From Labia minor (Eukaryota; Arthropoda; Insecta; Dermaptera; Spongiphoridae): a stretch of 64,000 bases of DNA. Shown here one piece after another: positions 40,834 to 53,152 of the stretch (the stretch's first letter is position 1; each line of letters opens with the position of its first letter). The notes below the pieces were generated by a model. It did not search any database and was not told where the DNA came from. It was given only the letters and a program-made list of their open reading frames with translations. The position numbers and the translations under genes were made by a program. Where the stretch lies: contig OY720348.1 in the NCBI GenBank assembly GCA_963082975.1, forward strand, positions 72,751,719 through 72,815,718, written 5' to 3'.

Positions 40834-41406
40834 ATGAGCCAAAAACGCAAACTAATAAACCTGGAAGAAAAATTGGACATTATAAAACGATTAAAATCAG
40901 GTGAAAAAGCAGTTGCCATTGCTAGATATCTTGGATTAGCTCCCTCAACGATTCGATCCATTGGTAATCGGGATGCAGAACAAATAACAGCAGCCGCTAA
41001 AACCCCTACACTCATGGAGCTTAAACAAATTGTGATAAAAAGAAATCCGATTTTAATAAAAATGGAGAGGGTTCTTCTTATTTGGATTCAAAACCAGAAT
41101 AAGCAGGGTATACGTCTGACTAAAAGGATCATTCGAAATAAGGCCTTAAGCATTTATAATGAAATAAAAAAGGATTTCCCTTCGTCCAACAAGGATGTAT
41201 TGAAAAAATTTAAAGCGAGCCATGGTTGGTTTGAACGTTTTAAATCACGTTGCAACTTGCATCGAGTTCCATTTCCGGGAGAAGATATTCCCTTGGCCAA
41301 TGATCTTGAGGATGAGATGAAAGAAGAAATTGGGAGCATGGAAGGAGGTGGTTATTCTGGTAAACAACTGGTAAATGTAGATGAAACTGGTCTGTTTTCA
41401 AAATAG
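40834..41406 (+). CDS. Truncated Tigger/pogo transposase, DNA-binding half (CENP-B-like)
   Basis: 190 residues without frameshift or stop. Residues 1-50 form a Psq/CENP-B N-terminal helix-turn-helix (EEKLDIIKRLKSGEKAVAIA, then PSTIRSI). Residues about 75-145 form the second, Tc5/CENP-B helix-turn-helix (SHGWFERFKSRCNLHR). The frame ends at VNVDETGLFSK-stop, just after the first catalytic Asp of the DDE triad; the rest of the RNase H-like domain is missing downstream. It therefore cannot transpose but could bind DNA. An in-frame donor, TCTG|GTAAAC, at 41360 ends in phase 1, compatible with the BTB acceptor 410 bp further on. Either a young truncated element or a captured DNA-binding exon. No terminal inverted repeats were found. 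Confidence 0.75.
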   Translation: MSQKRKLINLEEKLDIIKRLKSGEKAVAIARYLGLAPSTIRSIGNRDAEQITAAAKTPTLMELKQIVIKRNPILIKMERVLLIWIQNQNKQGIRLTKRIIRNKALSIYNEIKKDFPSSNKDVLKKFKASHGWFERFKSRCNLHRVPFPGEDIPLANDLEDEMKEEIGSMEGGGYSGKQLVNVDETGLFSK

Positions 41407-41770
41407 GTTACCCAGGAGATATTACAATTCCAAATCGCAAATGTCTTGTTCTGGATATAAAATTGTTATTCAATTTCATTTGTAATGTTAAATTTTATAT
41501 TTGTAACTTATCATTTTCTTCAATTATTATACCTGTGAAATATTTTTTTTTTTTAATATTTATTAAGTGGGTTTTTTTAATTTTATTTTTGTTTTGTTAT
41601 TTAAATATATAAATATATATTTATGTTTTTACTTTTAAGTTAAAAATAAATTGTGTTCACGAATAAAAATTTTAATAATTTCAAAAAAAAAATTGGATTT
41701 CGGAACCAATTTATTAAAGATAGCTTTCGAATTTATCCGATTTTAATGATTTTAATGGATTTATTTCCAG

Positions 41771-42345
41771 TTCCACAACAACAATCAACTCCCATGTCGA
41801 AATCGATTCAAAGCAACTCAACGGCTACAAGTTTATTAAAGAAACGTCCCGATTCATCCCAATCGCAAGTCTCCGGGCAACTCCAAAGAGAAGTCATCAG
41901 CAGTGAGTGACTTGATGAATTCAATTTTGATTCGAATTAAAAAAAACAAAGAGAAAGACATCAAATAATGAAAAACCCAATTTTCAATCCTAATCATCCG
42001 CCATATTATAACCATTGAACACATACTTGTATTATAATAAATCAACTTTCTTCCTGATCCTTTTTAGGGGCGTCTCCGCAGCCAACCAAGGTGCGTGTCG
42101 CCTCCCCGCAAACCACCCCATCAACTCAATCCGAAGTGTGTCTTCGATGGAATAGCTATCAAACAAATTTACAGGAGACTTTTCCAAATCTTCTTGTCAA
42201 TGGACAGTTTGTGGATGTAACACTCGCATGTGAAGGAAAGAGTATTCGATGTCATAAAGTAAGTGTAAATTTAATACATAAATTATCTGTATATTTAATA
42301 TTAATATTAATAATTATAAATAACCAATGTGCAGCCAAAAACCTT

Positions 42346-42386
<41 letters not shown>

Positions 42387-45207
42387 GGATAAAGATAATT
42401 TATATATAAAAATTATCTATATATTTACAAAACACTTTAGATAATTTAATTCCTATTTCATTGTTATATCTATTTATTATGGATTTAGTGGATACATTGA
42501 TGCAAATTGCTCAATTCTTAATGTTTTTACTTCATATCACAAATTGGGCCTAATATCTACCTAACTTATTCTTAAAGGATATATATATTTCATAAAGGTA
42601 AAACTTATATTGTGAAAACTAAAAAAGAAACAAAAAACTTTGAATACACATGCCAGAACTAATCAGAAATAAGTCCACCAGGGGCCTAATAACTTCTAGC
42701 AGTTAGCATATTTTATGAACTTTTTAATTAAGAATGGTATTTCTATATTTTTGTGCTTTATATATATCAGTAAATAAATATACAGAGTCAGAACATTATC
42801 TTTCAAGTTTTGCAAAAAAAATATTTTTTTTTTAATTGATATAAACGTTTATAGTATGCTTATTTATTAGGTAATCAGATAGACCTAAGTGGTTTTATTA
42901 ACTTCAATAAATCGGATAATTAATATAATAACCAGTTAATATAACTGTACTTGAGAAGTTCAATATTAATGAGTCTATTTTTCTCTTTCACAGATAATTT
43001 TATCAGCATGCAGTAATTATTTAGAGAGCCTGCTGACACAAAATCCTTGCCAGCATCCGATTATCTTACTAAAAGATATGCGTTTCTGGGAAGTTCAAGC
43101 TTTAGTGGATTTCATGTATCGTGGCGAAGTGAATATTTCACAAGAAAATCTTCCAAATCTACTCTCAGCAGCTGAGGCCCTTCAAATTAAAGGTCTTCGT
43201 TTTTTTCATATAAAAATAAAATTAATTTTTTTTTTTAATTATAATTTTATTTATTTATATTTTAGGTCTTGCTGGAACAGCTGGGTCATTTGGATCCACT
43301 AACCAAGAGGAATCGATTAATAAATCGCAAATTTTAGAAGGATCAAGAGAAGAAAACACCCCATCGCCATCCAACCCCCGTAAAATTCGAAAAAAGAAAC
43401 TCTCATCCATGACAATGAATCAAGTAAATAAAAATATTTTTATTTTTTTTTTTTCAATATAGGGCCTGAAATTCATTGATTATATATATATACTTTTTTA
43501 ATATTATCTTTTGTAATAATATTAATTTATTTTTTACTGATTTTGTATAAATTTACAATCAGTTAAAATTCTTAGATTTTTTTGTAGGTGTTGATAACTG
43601 ATAAAAATAAAAAATCCTATTCTTAAAATTCCACCAAGGATTGTAGATATTGAAGTATATTGTTAGCCTGGCTGTGTCTCGAAGCAAACGGCTCTATGCT
43701 TCTTGTGGGATTGTTGAAAGAGAAAAATTGACTATGCATAAAATAATATAAATAATTATTGATGTCTCTAATATATTGTAGATGAAGTGTCTTAAAGCTC
43801 CAAATAATAATATAAATTTAAGGAAATAAGTTGTTTAATGGAAATTTTCATCGGGGTGACTTAACACAGCCCATTCATTTTTTAATAAAAATAATTATGT
43901 TACTCATTTTATCTCTATTACTTATTAATTAATTAATAATAATAATAATAAATAGAAAATATTTTAATAATGGAAATTGTAAAATGCATTATATATATAT
44001 ATATATAAAAAAAATTAACCTTACTTATTAATTAATTATAAAGTTTATAAGTATTTTTATACAATATTTATTTAACTCACATTTGAAGCTGTTTCAAATC
44101 AACTTCAATTCAACTCTTCTTCAGACATCATCAGCACAACCATCTTCACCGAACGTTCAACATTTAATTGCAAGATCAAGAATATTAAAACAAAGTTGTT
44201 CACCATCACCTTCCACTTCCAATTTTAAACTAGAAAATCCTAATTCGCCTATTAGAAAAATAGCAAGGAAAGAGCCATTACATTTTCTTGAGGTAATCAA
44301 CTTAATTAATTATTTCAACAAATCTTTTTTTAATAATGAAAATAAAATTAAAATATTACTTTTTTAGGAAATTAAAGTGGAGCCTATAGAAGAAACTTCC
44401 GCGATTGATAACGATAGTAACTCTTTTGACTTTACTCACCGTGTAAGCTTAAATAATTTATTTAATTATTTATTTAAAAAATTAAATTATTTTCTCATTT
44501 CTTTACTAGGATTCTGATTGTATAAAACAATTTTATGATAATACGAAAGAACAAACCACAGGTAAAAATTATTTGAAGTAATTACATTTATATTATGGTA
44601 TATAACAAATAAATATAAATATATAATAAAAATATTCAGGTGTTAATTAGTATTGATCATTGTAGACAAATGTAAGTAAAATAATCTCTTTAAATATTGA
44701 TTTTTAACCAGTTGACTTTTTATTTATATATATTTATAGGAGTTAAAACTGGTAATTTTCATAAAATCTTATTTTGAATTAAATATTAATATGTTTCTAT
44801 TTATAATATAAATTAAACTATTAAATAATTTTCACGAATTAACAATATATTAAATAGTTTAATTATTTATTTAATTGAATCTGGAATCGTGACAAGTTTT
44901 CTTTATTTCATTAAACTAATTAATGAATTTTGATTTGTAGTATTTTAATAATTAAATATATTTTGTAAGGGCGTTTCTATTTTATATTAAAATATTATTT
45001 TCGAAAATTCTATTATTTTTATGTGAAATTATAATTTATTAAATATCATAAAATTATAATTTAAAAAATAAAATATTTTTAGATCCTAAAAATGAAATGG
45101 ATTGTTCTGATGATTCAGACATACAGACAAATACACAGGACTTAGGAAATGATCATTCGCCAACCTATCCGGAAGTGATTATGGATACAAAGGCAACGCC
45201 AAATTAA
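41771..45207 (+). CDS. BTB/POZ domain protein, eight common exons, no zinc finger
   Basis: Exons 41771-41902, 42068-42258, 42994-43192, 43266-43423, 44125-44292, 44368-44442, 44510-44561 and 45083-45207 join in phase to 366 residues ending TAA. The first acceptor enters a codon after one base, so a phase-1 exon must lie upstream. The BTB domain follows a Ser/Gln-rich leader: EVCLRWNSYQTNLQETFPNL, then FVDVTLACEGKSIRCHK, CSNYLESLLTQNPCQHPI, LVDFMYRGEVNI and LLSAAEALQIKG. This is the arthropod ttk/lola/bab BTB class, which dimerises. The tail is basic then acidic and probably disordered, with a consensus SUMO site IKVE in EIKVEPIEE (44368 onward). Members of this class usually end in zinc fingers, HTH or BED domains; none is present here. 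A DNA-binding domain may be supplied by upstream exons. Confidence 0.85.
42345..42386 (+). repeat. TA/GA compound microsatellite in BTB intron 2
   Basis: About ten TA units followed by about eleven GA units, in the intron directly after the first half of the BTB domain. Confidence 0.8.
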
Positions 45208-46553
45208 AAAAACAATAATATCAAGTATTCTTTCAAAATATATTTTCTACAAGGTAGTATATATATATATATAACGTATTTATCATAAAATATATAATCT
45301 TAATATATAACAATTTTTCTAAATTACAGGAATGCTGAATTCACTTTGTTATATATAATTATTTTATTTTCAATGGAGAACAAATGAAGAAAATATTTTA
45401 AAAAGTTAATTTAAAATAAAAATATATATATATTATATATATATATATATATATTATTAATAATTATTAATAATATATAAAATTCTTCATTAAATATAAC
45501 AAATATAAGTAAAATTAAAAAAAAAAAAATTAGAGAAATAAGAATACATTAATGAACTAAAAAAAGGGAAGAATCAAATATATATATATATATATATATT
45601 GATTAATATAAACAACAATAATTATATGATTGATCAAGTTTTATAAACACCAATCTCTTATTGTATTTCGAATATATTGAGGAACAAAATAAAAACTAGT
45701 TGGTTTAAAAAGTAAGATTTGATGACTTTTAAGATTTTTTTTTTATTTGTTAATTAAGTAATAAAATTACAAAAAAGTAATTCATATAGTAGATTGATAT
45801 TTCATAATATTTGAGATATTTTTTATTTATTTTCAATTGTTTAATAAAACGATTTTTTTTCTATTAATATATTATTGCTAAAATACTATTAATATTTATT
45901 AAATTTATTAAATCGCAAGATTAGTTCAATTTAAGAATAAATTTTATTATGAATAAGACAAAAAAATATATTTCTTCTATAAGTTTTAAATTAATATTCT
46001 TTGCATAATAAAAATTGAACAAACAAAATATTAAATCAAACCTAATGATCGATGATTAGACTACTATAATTATTGTTCATTTTTCTTATTAAATAAAATT
46101 AAATTGAATGCATTAAGTATAATAATTAACAATTATAAATTTTACGTTGTCTTGTTAATTGTAAATAGAACCTTGCATGAAATTGATATTTTTTTACTAA
46201 TTAAGCCTGTTTTAATTTCATAACGTCTCACATTTAAATCAATGCATGTAATATAAATTTCTATTTCTTATAATTTTTGTTCAAAGAAAATTTATTGTTC
46301 ACTCATTATACTTCTGTTCTCCTCAAATATATTATTATAAAGACTTTAGTTGAGTTAATTAATTTATAATTTCATAAAGATGCAGAAAATGTATAGAAAA
46401 CAAGAAATATAATTATATCGAATTATTATTTTTATTTATATATTAAAATCTTATATTTTAGTTTAAATAATAAAAAAAAATATTAATTCAATTTCCTAAG
46501 AACTTTTATCTAATACTAATCAATACTGAAAAGCTGAGAAACTTTATTTAAGT
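45208..46553. other. AT-rich DNA between BTB and SPTLC1, tail to tail
   Basis: The plus-strand BTB gene ends at 45207 and the minus-strand SPTLC1 gene ends at 46554, so this is shared 3' flank. Contains TA tracts at about 45256-45275, 45420-45455 and 45580-45598. No gene. Confidence 0.5.
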
Positions 46554-49500
46554 TTAAATATTTATAAAACATTCATTAATAGCTTTTAGAAGCGTTTCAT
46601 AAATAAATGCAAATTCTTCATTGGTAAGATCTTTATTAACAGTTATCCGAATACTCGGTTCTGGAGGGAATTTCTCTTGATCTTTTAAATATCCAACATA
46701 AATAATTGATAAATTATTTTGTATACACTAAAAATAAATAAAATGAAATTAATTAAAAAAATAAAAGATATTCTAATTAAAGTATTAATTAATTTAAAAT
46801 AAAAATAAGTTGACCTGTGGCCAGGTCCGAACCGACCGACGGTTTGAAATAAATTAATTTCCAGCTACAGAAACAATTTCAAATAATTTTAATATATCTA
46901 TTAATGTAATAAAAAACAGATAGGCATACATAAATAATAAATATAAATATTTTTAATTTTATTTTATTTATAATATATATGTAAAACCAGGCTGTGACTT
47001 CATGAATGGCTGGATGACGTCATATAATTTTAAATTAAGAAAAAACTAATAAAGATGATTTTTCTCAAGGATAAAACCAATACAAAGTGCATGATTCGTA
47101 GTGATATGTAAAAAATCTCCTCATGTGAAATTTGGTGTGAAAATAACCCTTCCCTTCCTATCGTCGATCGCTAATACTACCACTTCCGGTTTCCGGATTT
47201 GCACCAAAAGTTGATCAATTCATCCTAGTGATGCATTAAGTAAATATACCAAATTTCATCAAAATCGGTTGAGCCGTTCAGGCTGTACACATCTATACGG
47301 ACGGACGGACAGACATCATGCTAAAAATACTTTTTTCTGTTAAGAAAATGCATGATTCGTGGAGATATGTAAAAATCTCCACATGTGAAATTTGGTGTGA
47401 AAACAATACCTCCCTTACTATCGTCGGTCGGTAAAAAGCATCTTAATTCCAAATAATATTATATGTTAATTAAAAAGATTTTAAATATTTATAAATTCTA
47501 GTGGGATGGATTGAAAAAAATAAACAAAGGTTAGATGGATACTAAATAATATGAAAAAAATTTTAAATTTAAAAATGGTCTTATCTGATATTTGTTATTT
47601 ACTTATTTATTTAAATGATTACTTACATATTCCACCATCTGTGATAATATAAATTCATATTGATGATTAATAAGAAAAAGATGTTTAACTGGAGATTCCT
47701 CGTCACCAGAGAGTTGAAATATATTATTAGAATTTTTCACTAATTTTACTAAAATATCGTGCATTTTTTGACATTTCTCTTTAAGTGTTTGAAACATGGT
47801 AGTGTCCGATTCCATTAAATCAAGAGAAGCGATTGCAGCAGTCGCCAATAAGGGAGGAAGGGAAGCTGAGAAACAATATCCTAAAAAAGAAAGGACATTA
47901 CATTTATTTATTATTCGAAAATAATTAAAAGATTGAATTTACATCTTATATAATAACACCAACATATAAAAATAATTATCCATTAAAACAATATTAATTA
48001 AATAATAAATAATAAAAATCAAAAATACAATTTTCATTAATATCTTAAATTCATAATTATATTTATTTAAAATCAATCCAATATTTGGCCTCCTTTTGCT
48101 CTTCCTTTTATATTATCTCTTGTAGCACATTTTATATAATAAAAATAATCCACTCCCAGTTGCCTTTCTATTATACTCTCCGCCATTCCTTTCTCTGTCC
48201 ATGTTTCTATTAAAACCAGTATTTCAAAATTTTTTATGTATAACTAAAAATTACAATCCTTATTGAATATGCCGGCCACATTCCATGTTATATTAATTCG
48301 TGCTACTTTAATCATAACATCCTTTCCCAGTTTGACCTCCTATCTTCGCTATTCCCCACCTCTTCAAGTTTAGACACTCCATCACCAGTTATCAACTTGA
48401 AAATCCTTCCATCCATTTGAAATTTGTTCACTCCTCTAAGGAATACTCTTTTTCCTTTTTCTCTTAATATTTTTATATACTCGAGTGCTCTTCTCCGTTC
48501 TTCTCTTAGCTCCAATGACAAATCGTCATCGATGAATAATGAAGAGCCTTTGAAATTTCCTCTTGCTTTAAATATCTCTCTTTTCGTCTCCCTATCCTTT
48601 AATTTTATTAAAATTGGTCTGGGTTGTCTCAATTTATTTCCTAATCTTGTCATTTCCCCTATCTTCATCTCTCCGAGTTCTAATTTCTCTCTTAGAAAAT
48701 TTTCTGTTTGTTTTATCTTCTACATGTTTTTCCTTCTCTTCCAAACCTTTTATAATTATATTTTTGTCTCTCTTCCTGTTTTCCATCTTCTGAATTTGAT
48801 CCTTAAAATGGTTCAATACTATTCACATGACTCAAGTGTCAGTTGCCCTGCGCTATTTGACCTATTCCTCTCTATCAAATGTCATGGTCAAATACTTTGA
48901 TTTTCTACTATTTATCAATAGCAAAACGAAAAGTTTTTTAATCAAATCTTTGCCAAAAATACCTTTTCGCCCCGTGAGCCGATATGCCACCGAAGAAGAC
49001 GCTCTCCTCTATACCCTGGTGGTGTAGTAGTACCACTTTTAAAACAAAACCACACAAACTTTCCTTGCTCAAGCCTATCTTTTTCAAGAGCTCGCACACA
49101 CCTCGACCATCCATATATAGTCCACTACTCGGAATCCTAGTAATTTATTTAATTTAACAACTATAAATTAGTAAATGGTTGTCTAATTCTAATTTTATAT
49201 AACATTTTAAAATAAACTTTAATATTTAAAATTATATTTGTATTTTTAAGGCGTTTAGACTATTTTTTGGTGAGAGAATATTATACAAAATTATATAAAA
49301 TAACAAAAAATTGATAATCTTCTAATCAATTATTATTAGTGATGTTCAAAATTATACTGACCACTGCCTGAGAGACGTTGATGCTCCACAACAAACGACG
49401 AACCGACACAAAAACCACCAATAGTGGCTATAGAATTTTCCAAACTCGCCATAATCATATCCACCTGACATTTCTTAAAAAAAAAAAAAAAAGATTAATG

Positions 49501-51896
49501 AAAATAATAAATAAAATATTAGACCATTTATTTATTTACCTCAATATGAAAATGTTCTGTTACACCACGACCAGTTTCTCCTAATGTTCCAAACGAAATA
49601 CTTTCATCAATAAATATTCTAAGCTTATACTTTTTTGTTAATTCAATTATTTCTGGCAATGGCAAAATATTTCCTGTATTTAAATAAATGCCTTCTACAA
49701 CAATAAATTTTCTCGTTTTTAATGCTTTTTTTGGATTCTGTAAAATATTATTTAATTTAATTATATATTTTCAACACACATATATATATATATATAAATG
49801 TATTACTTTTAAATCTAATTCTTCTTGTATTTTTAATAATCTCTCCAGATCTTTAGTATCATTATGTTTAAAATAAATGATTGTACTCTTTGATGCGTCA
49901 AGACCTTTTTGTATAGCGAAATTCGCTTTTTCATCCACAAAAATGATATCTTGTCGTTTGGAATAGGCTGGAATTGCACTTGCCATTGTTGAAAACCCAT
50001 AAGAATATACGACTGCTTCCTCTGCATTCATAAATTCCGCCAAACGTTTTTCCAAATCCAGATGGACGTCCATTGTCCCATAAAAACCTCTAGGACCAGC
50101 TGATCCTACGCCATATTTATGAATAGCATTCGTTGTTTGCTTTTCTATTTCTTTATTACCAATAAAACATAAATAATTATGCGTTGCAAGATTTAAACAT
50201 TTATTATTTCCTATTTCAAGATATTTTGTAGCCTAGAAATAAAATTAAAATTAGAATAATATAGAATACAATGAAAATCAAGAAAAAACAATAGACTAAA
50301 TAAATATAAAGACAAACAGGAACTTTTCGTTCTTTAAAATTCATCGATTAGGTTAATAATAATAATAAATCGTTGATATTTATCTTATTGTTTATTAAAT
50401 TAATTAAATAATAAATCTTACTTACTTTGGATGTGATTATCTTTGGATGTAAAGAAGGATGGTTAGGATCTGTTTTTTTGACTAAAGGCTCTGGCACCCA
50501 TTCTTGTAATAATTTTTTTTTTTCCTTTGAGTAAAAAAATAAAAATTGGTATTATACAATAAGTACCTTATAAGATTTATGAAATTTAAATATATATTAT
50601 TTTGTCTTTTAACAAATAAAATCCTTTCAGAAGTTTTTTATTCTAATGAAAATAAATAAAAGATTAGTAAAAGAATAATAATTGCTATTAATAATATTAT
50701 TATTATCATTTTATTTTTAAGCTATATAAATCTATTAGACAATAGACTATAAATCTTTTAGACAATATACAAAACATTTTATTATTTTAATATGGAAAGA
50801 TATTTAAATTACTTTTTATTTTTTCCATTCATTATTCATTTCTAGAAAATATTAAAATATATTGTTTTCTTAAAAATGTTTTTAGTTGTTTTTAAATAAT
50901 TATTTTTTTCATCGTATTATGTAAAAACTATATAAATTTTTAGTGATTTTCATTAAACTTAAACAAATAATTAAAAATAATACTTTAATGGTGCACAATT
51001 ATTTATTAATAATTAGATATTCTAACTTAATAATCTGAAATATTTAATAAAATGTAATTTTTTATTTACTATTAAATACAATAAATTGATTAACATTTTT
51101 TAAAATAAATTTAAATAAATATGTATTCTATTAAAAATATAGATTTAACAATTTCTACAGGGTGTGAAGGTGAAAAAATATTTATAAATATTTTTTAAAA
51201 AAGCCTCGATACTTATAATATAATATATTATAAAATTCATTAAAATAAATATTTTTTTATCATTAAAATTTTATCAAAGAATTCTTCTTAAGGAGAATGA
51301 ATGACTTAAACCATAATCTTTATATTTAAATATATTTAATTTTAAAAAACATTTAATTTAATTCATAAAAATTTCAAAACTTTATTATTAGATATTTTTA
51401 GTATTTTATGAGTGTTTTGGGTGTGGTTTTATAGTTATATTCTAATTAAATTATTATTTAGTTTTTAACTATACATAAAAACTTTTAATTTTGACTGTGA
51501 AAATAATAAAATAAATTGAACTTTTTTCATTCATTTGGTAATGATTTGAAATATTATTATTTCTTATTTCTAAGTAATATATATAAATATATAATTTATT
51601 ATTATTTTTGTTAATGAGATAATGATTAAATTTAAAATAATCCTTTGCTGTTAAATAATGAATCATTGATAAATAAATAAAATTTTACCTTTTCTGTTAA
51701 GATCTTTAATTCATTTGGATTATAACTTTTATGAAAAATAAGCCAAATTAGACACAGTAGTAAACAACTTTCAACAAGTACATGATATAATGGAATCTAA
51801 AAAAAATTAATTAATTATCGAGGTATCAATAAAAATGAAAATCATAAAACTCACGTCACTAATTATTGGTGCAGATAAAATTGATTCGTATGCCAT
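46554..51896 (-). CDS. SPTLC1: Serine palmitoyltransferase long-chain base subunit 1, complete
   Basis: Non-catalytic subunit of the ER enzyme that condenses serine with palmitoyl-CoA, the first step of sphingolipid synthesis; pairs with SPTLC2/3. Exons in order: 51855-51896, 51689-51796, 50426-50524, 49807-50232, 49540-49737, 49362-49473, 47627-47880 and 46554-46727; all phases agree, giving 470 residues (human 473). One membrane span at about 15-36. Family blocks: [91 protein letters not shown] and [11 protein letters not shown]. As in other SPT1 subunits, the PLP lysine is absent. Exon 6 could instead start 9 bases later (after CAG), but alignment length favours 49473. Residue 128 is Ala where human has Cys133. 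Intron 6 carries a LINE piece and intron 7 repeat family 1. Confidence 0.95.
46801..47437 (-). repeat. Interspersed repeat family 1, copy C, full length
   Basis: Reverse-orientation match to 6071-6732 over the whole length, from aaaaataagttgacctgtgg to cggtcggtaaaaag. It lies in SPTLC1 intron 7. The GGAC tract is short here. Confidence 0.8.
48070..49140 (-). mobile_element. 5' portion of a LINE: ORF1 and start of the ORF2 endonuclease
   Basis: In SPTLC1 intron 6, same strand as the gene. ORF1-like text from 48816 ([19 protein letters not shown], then KGLEEKEKH) resumes after a frame change as [20 protein letters not shown], then [20 protein letters not shown]: the coiled-coil/RRM-like layout of L1-type ORF1 proteins. 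It stops at TGA 48312-48314, overlapped by an ATG at 48313-48315 (ATGA). That begins [15 protein letters not shown] and, after another break, [20 protein letters not shown] and GRAKGGQI, the start of an AP-like endonuclease. No reverse transcriptase follows. 48830-49140 is probably its 5' UTR. Confidence 0.65.
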
Positions 51897-53152
51897 GATT
51901 TTGTTTATATATAAATAAATGTATACTTTATTAAATATTAATATATTTTTTTCAAATAAATATTTATTTTTTTTATTTCTGTTAGAAAAGAATTCAGGTG
52001 CTGATTAGTGATTATATCTGAAGATAACGGATGGTCTGTGATCTGAAGTAATGTGATCTATAATAGCTAAACTGGTCTGTGCTAAGATTGTTAAATCCTA
52101 GCCACTAGCGAATGACATTATCGGACTGTATCGGACGTTTGAATTGGAATTTCGCCAAAGTCAGCTTTAAGAGATTGCTAAAATAATTGATTCAGTGTGG
52201 TTTTTAAAAATATAGTGACTGACAGCGAGATTCTTACAATTTAATATAAAACTATACATATTTGAAAATATTTGTTTTTAATTTGTAAATTTAATCTATA
52301 GATTTAAAAATAAAATTTTTAATTAATTATTTAAATTTTATATATATTAGTTTTTAAAGAGTTCGTAAATCTTTCTTTAACACATATAACGGAAAAAAGT
52401 TTTTTTAGTAATTTTAATGATATAAAAATTTATTTCAAATTTAATACTATTTTATTAAGTTTTAATATTCTAAAATTTTGTTCTTGAATTCGAAAATTTA
52501 TGTCTTTAACATACACCCCAGACCATCTCTACTAATTAACTAATAATTAATGTCTTTGTGTTTCTTAATAAAATTTATGTAAATCTAATGACGAGAAATA
52601 AAATTATAATTTTATTTATTGATTCAAATCATCTAATTAATTAATTATTTTTTTCATTTATTTATTACTAAATTAATTTATTCATCTTATTTAAAAATTA
52701 AAATTAATCAACATGTAAATAATAATTACTTTCGACTGAAAATGTACTGTTTTTCTATTTTTTTAAAATTCTTAAATATTTGAATATGTGAATAGTTATT
52801 CCTGATTTTAAATGATTAATATGTATTATATAATTAGCACAGAGTATCCGTACATCATATATTTACTTTTTAATTAAAAATTAAGGTAATTTTAAAACAT
52901 TAAATAATTTAAATCATAATATTTCTTTAATTTTAAATGTTTTATTTCTATATTTATTTTTTATTCAATAATTTGTAAAAAAAACTTGTTTTCATTCAAA
53001 TGAAACGCTAATAATATGAATGTTTTAGTTTGATGTTTACTATCTCTTCATTTAACCTTCTTTATACATTTGTATCATTTGTATTTAACCCGATATGATA
53101 TGATATAGATTTAAATTTTTATAAGTATCATAAAAATTTTAAAATTTTAAAA
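51897..53152. promoter_or_regulatory. Shared upstream region of SPTLC1 (-) and LRPPRC (+)
   Basis: The two start codons face away from each other across 1.26 kb. The part nearer SPTLC1 (52000-52250) is less AT-rich and holds a TCAGTC initiator match on the minus strand at 52217-52222, 320 bp upstream of the ATG. Nothing so clear was seen on the LRPPRC side. A shared divergent promoter is plausible. Confidence 0.35.
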
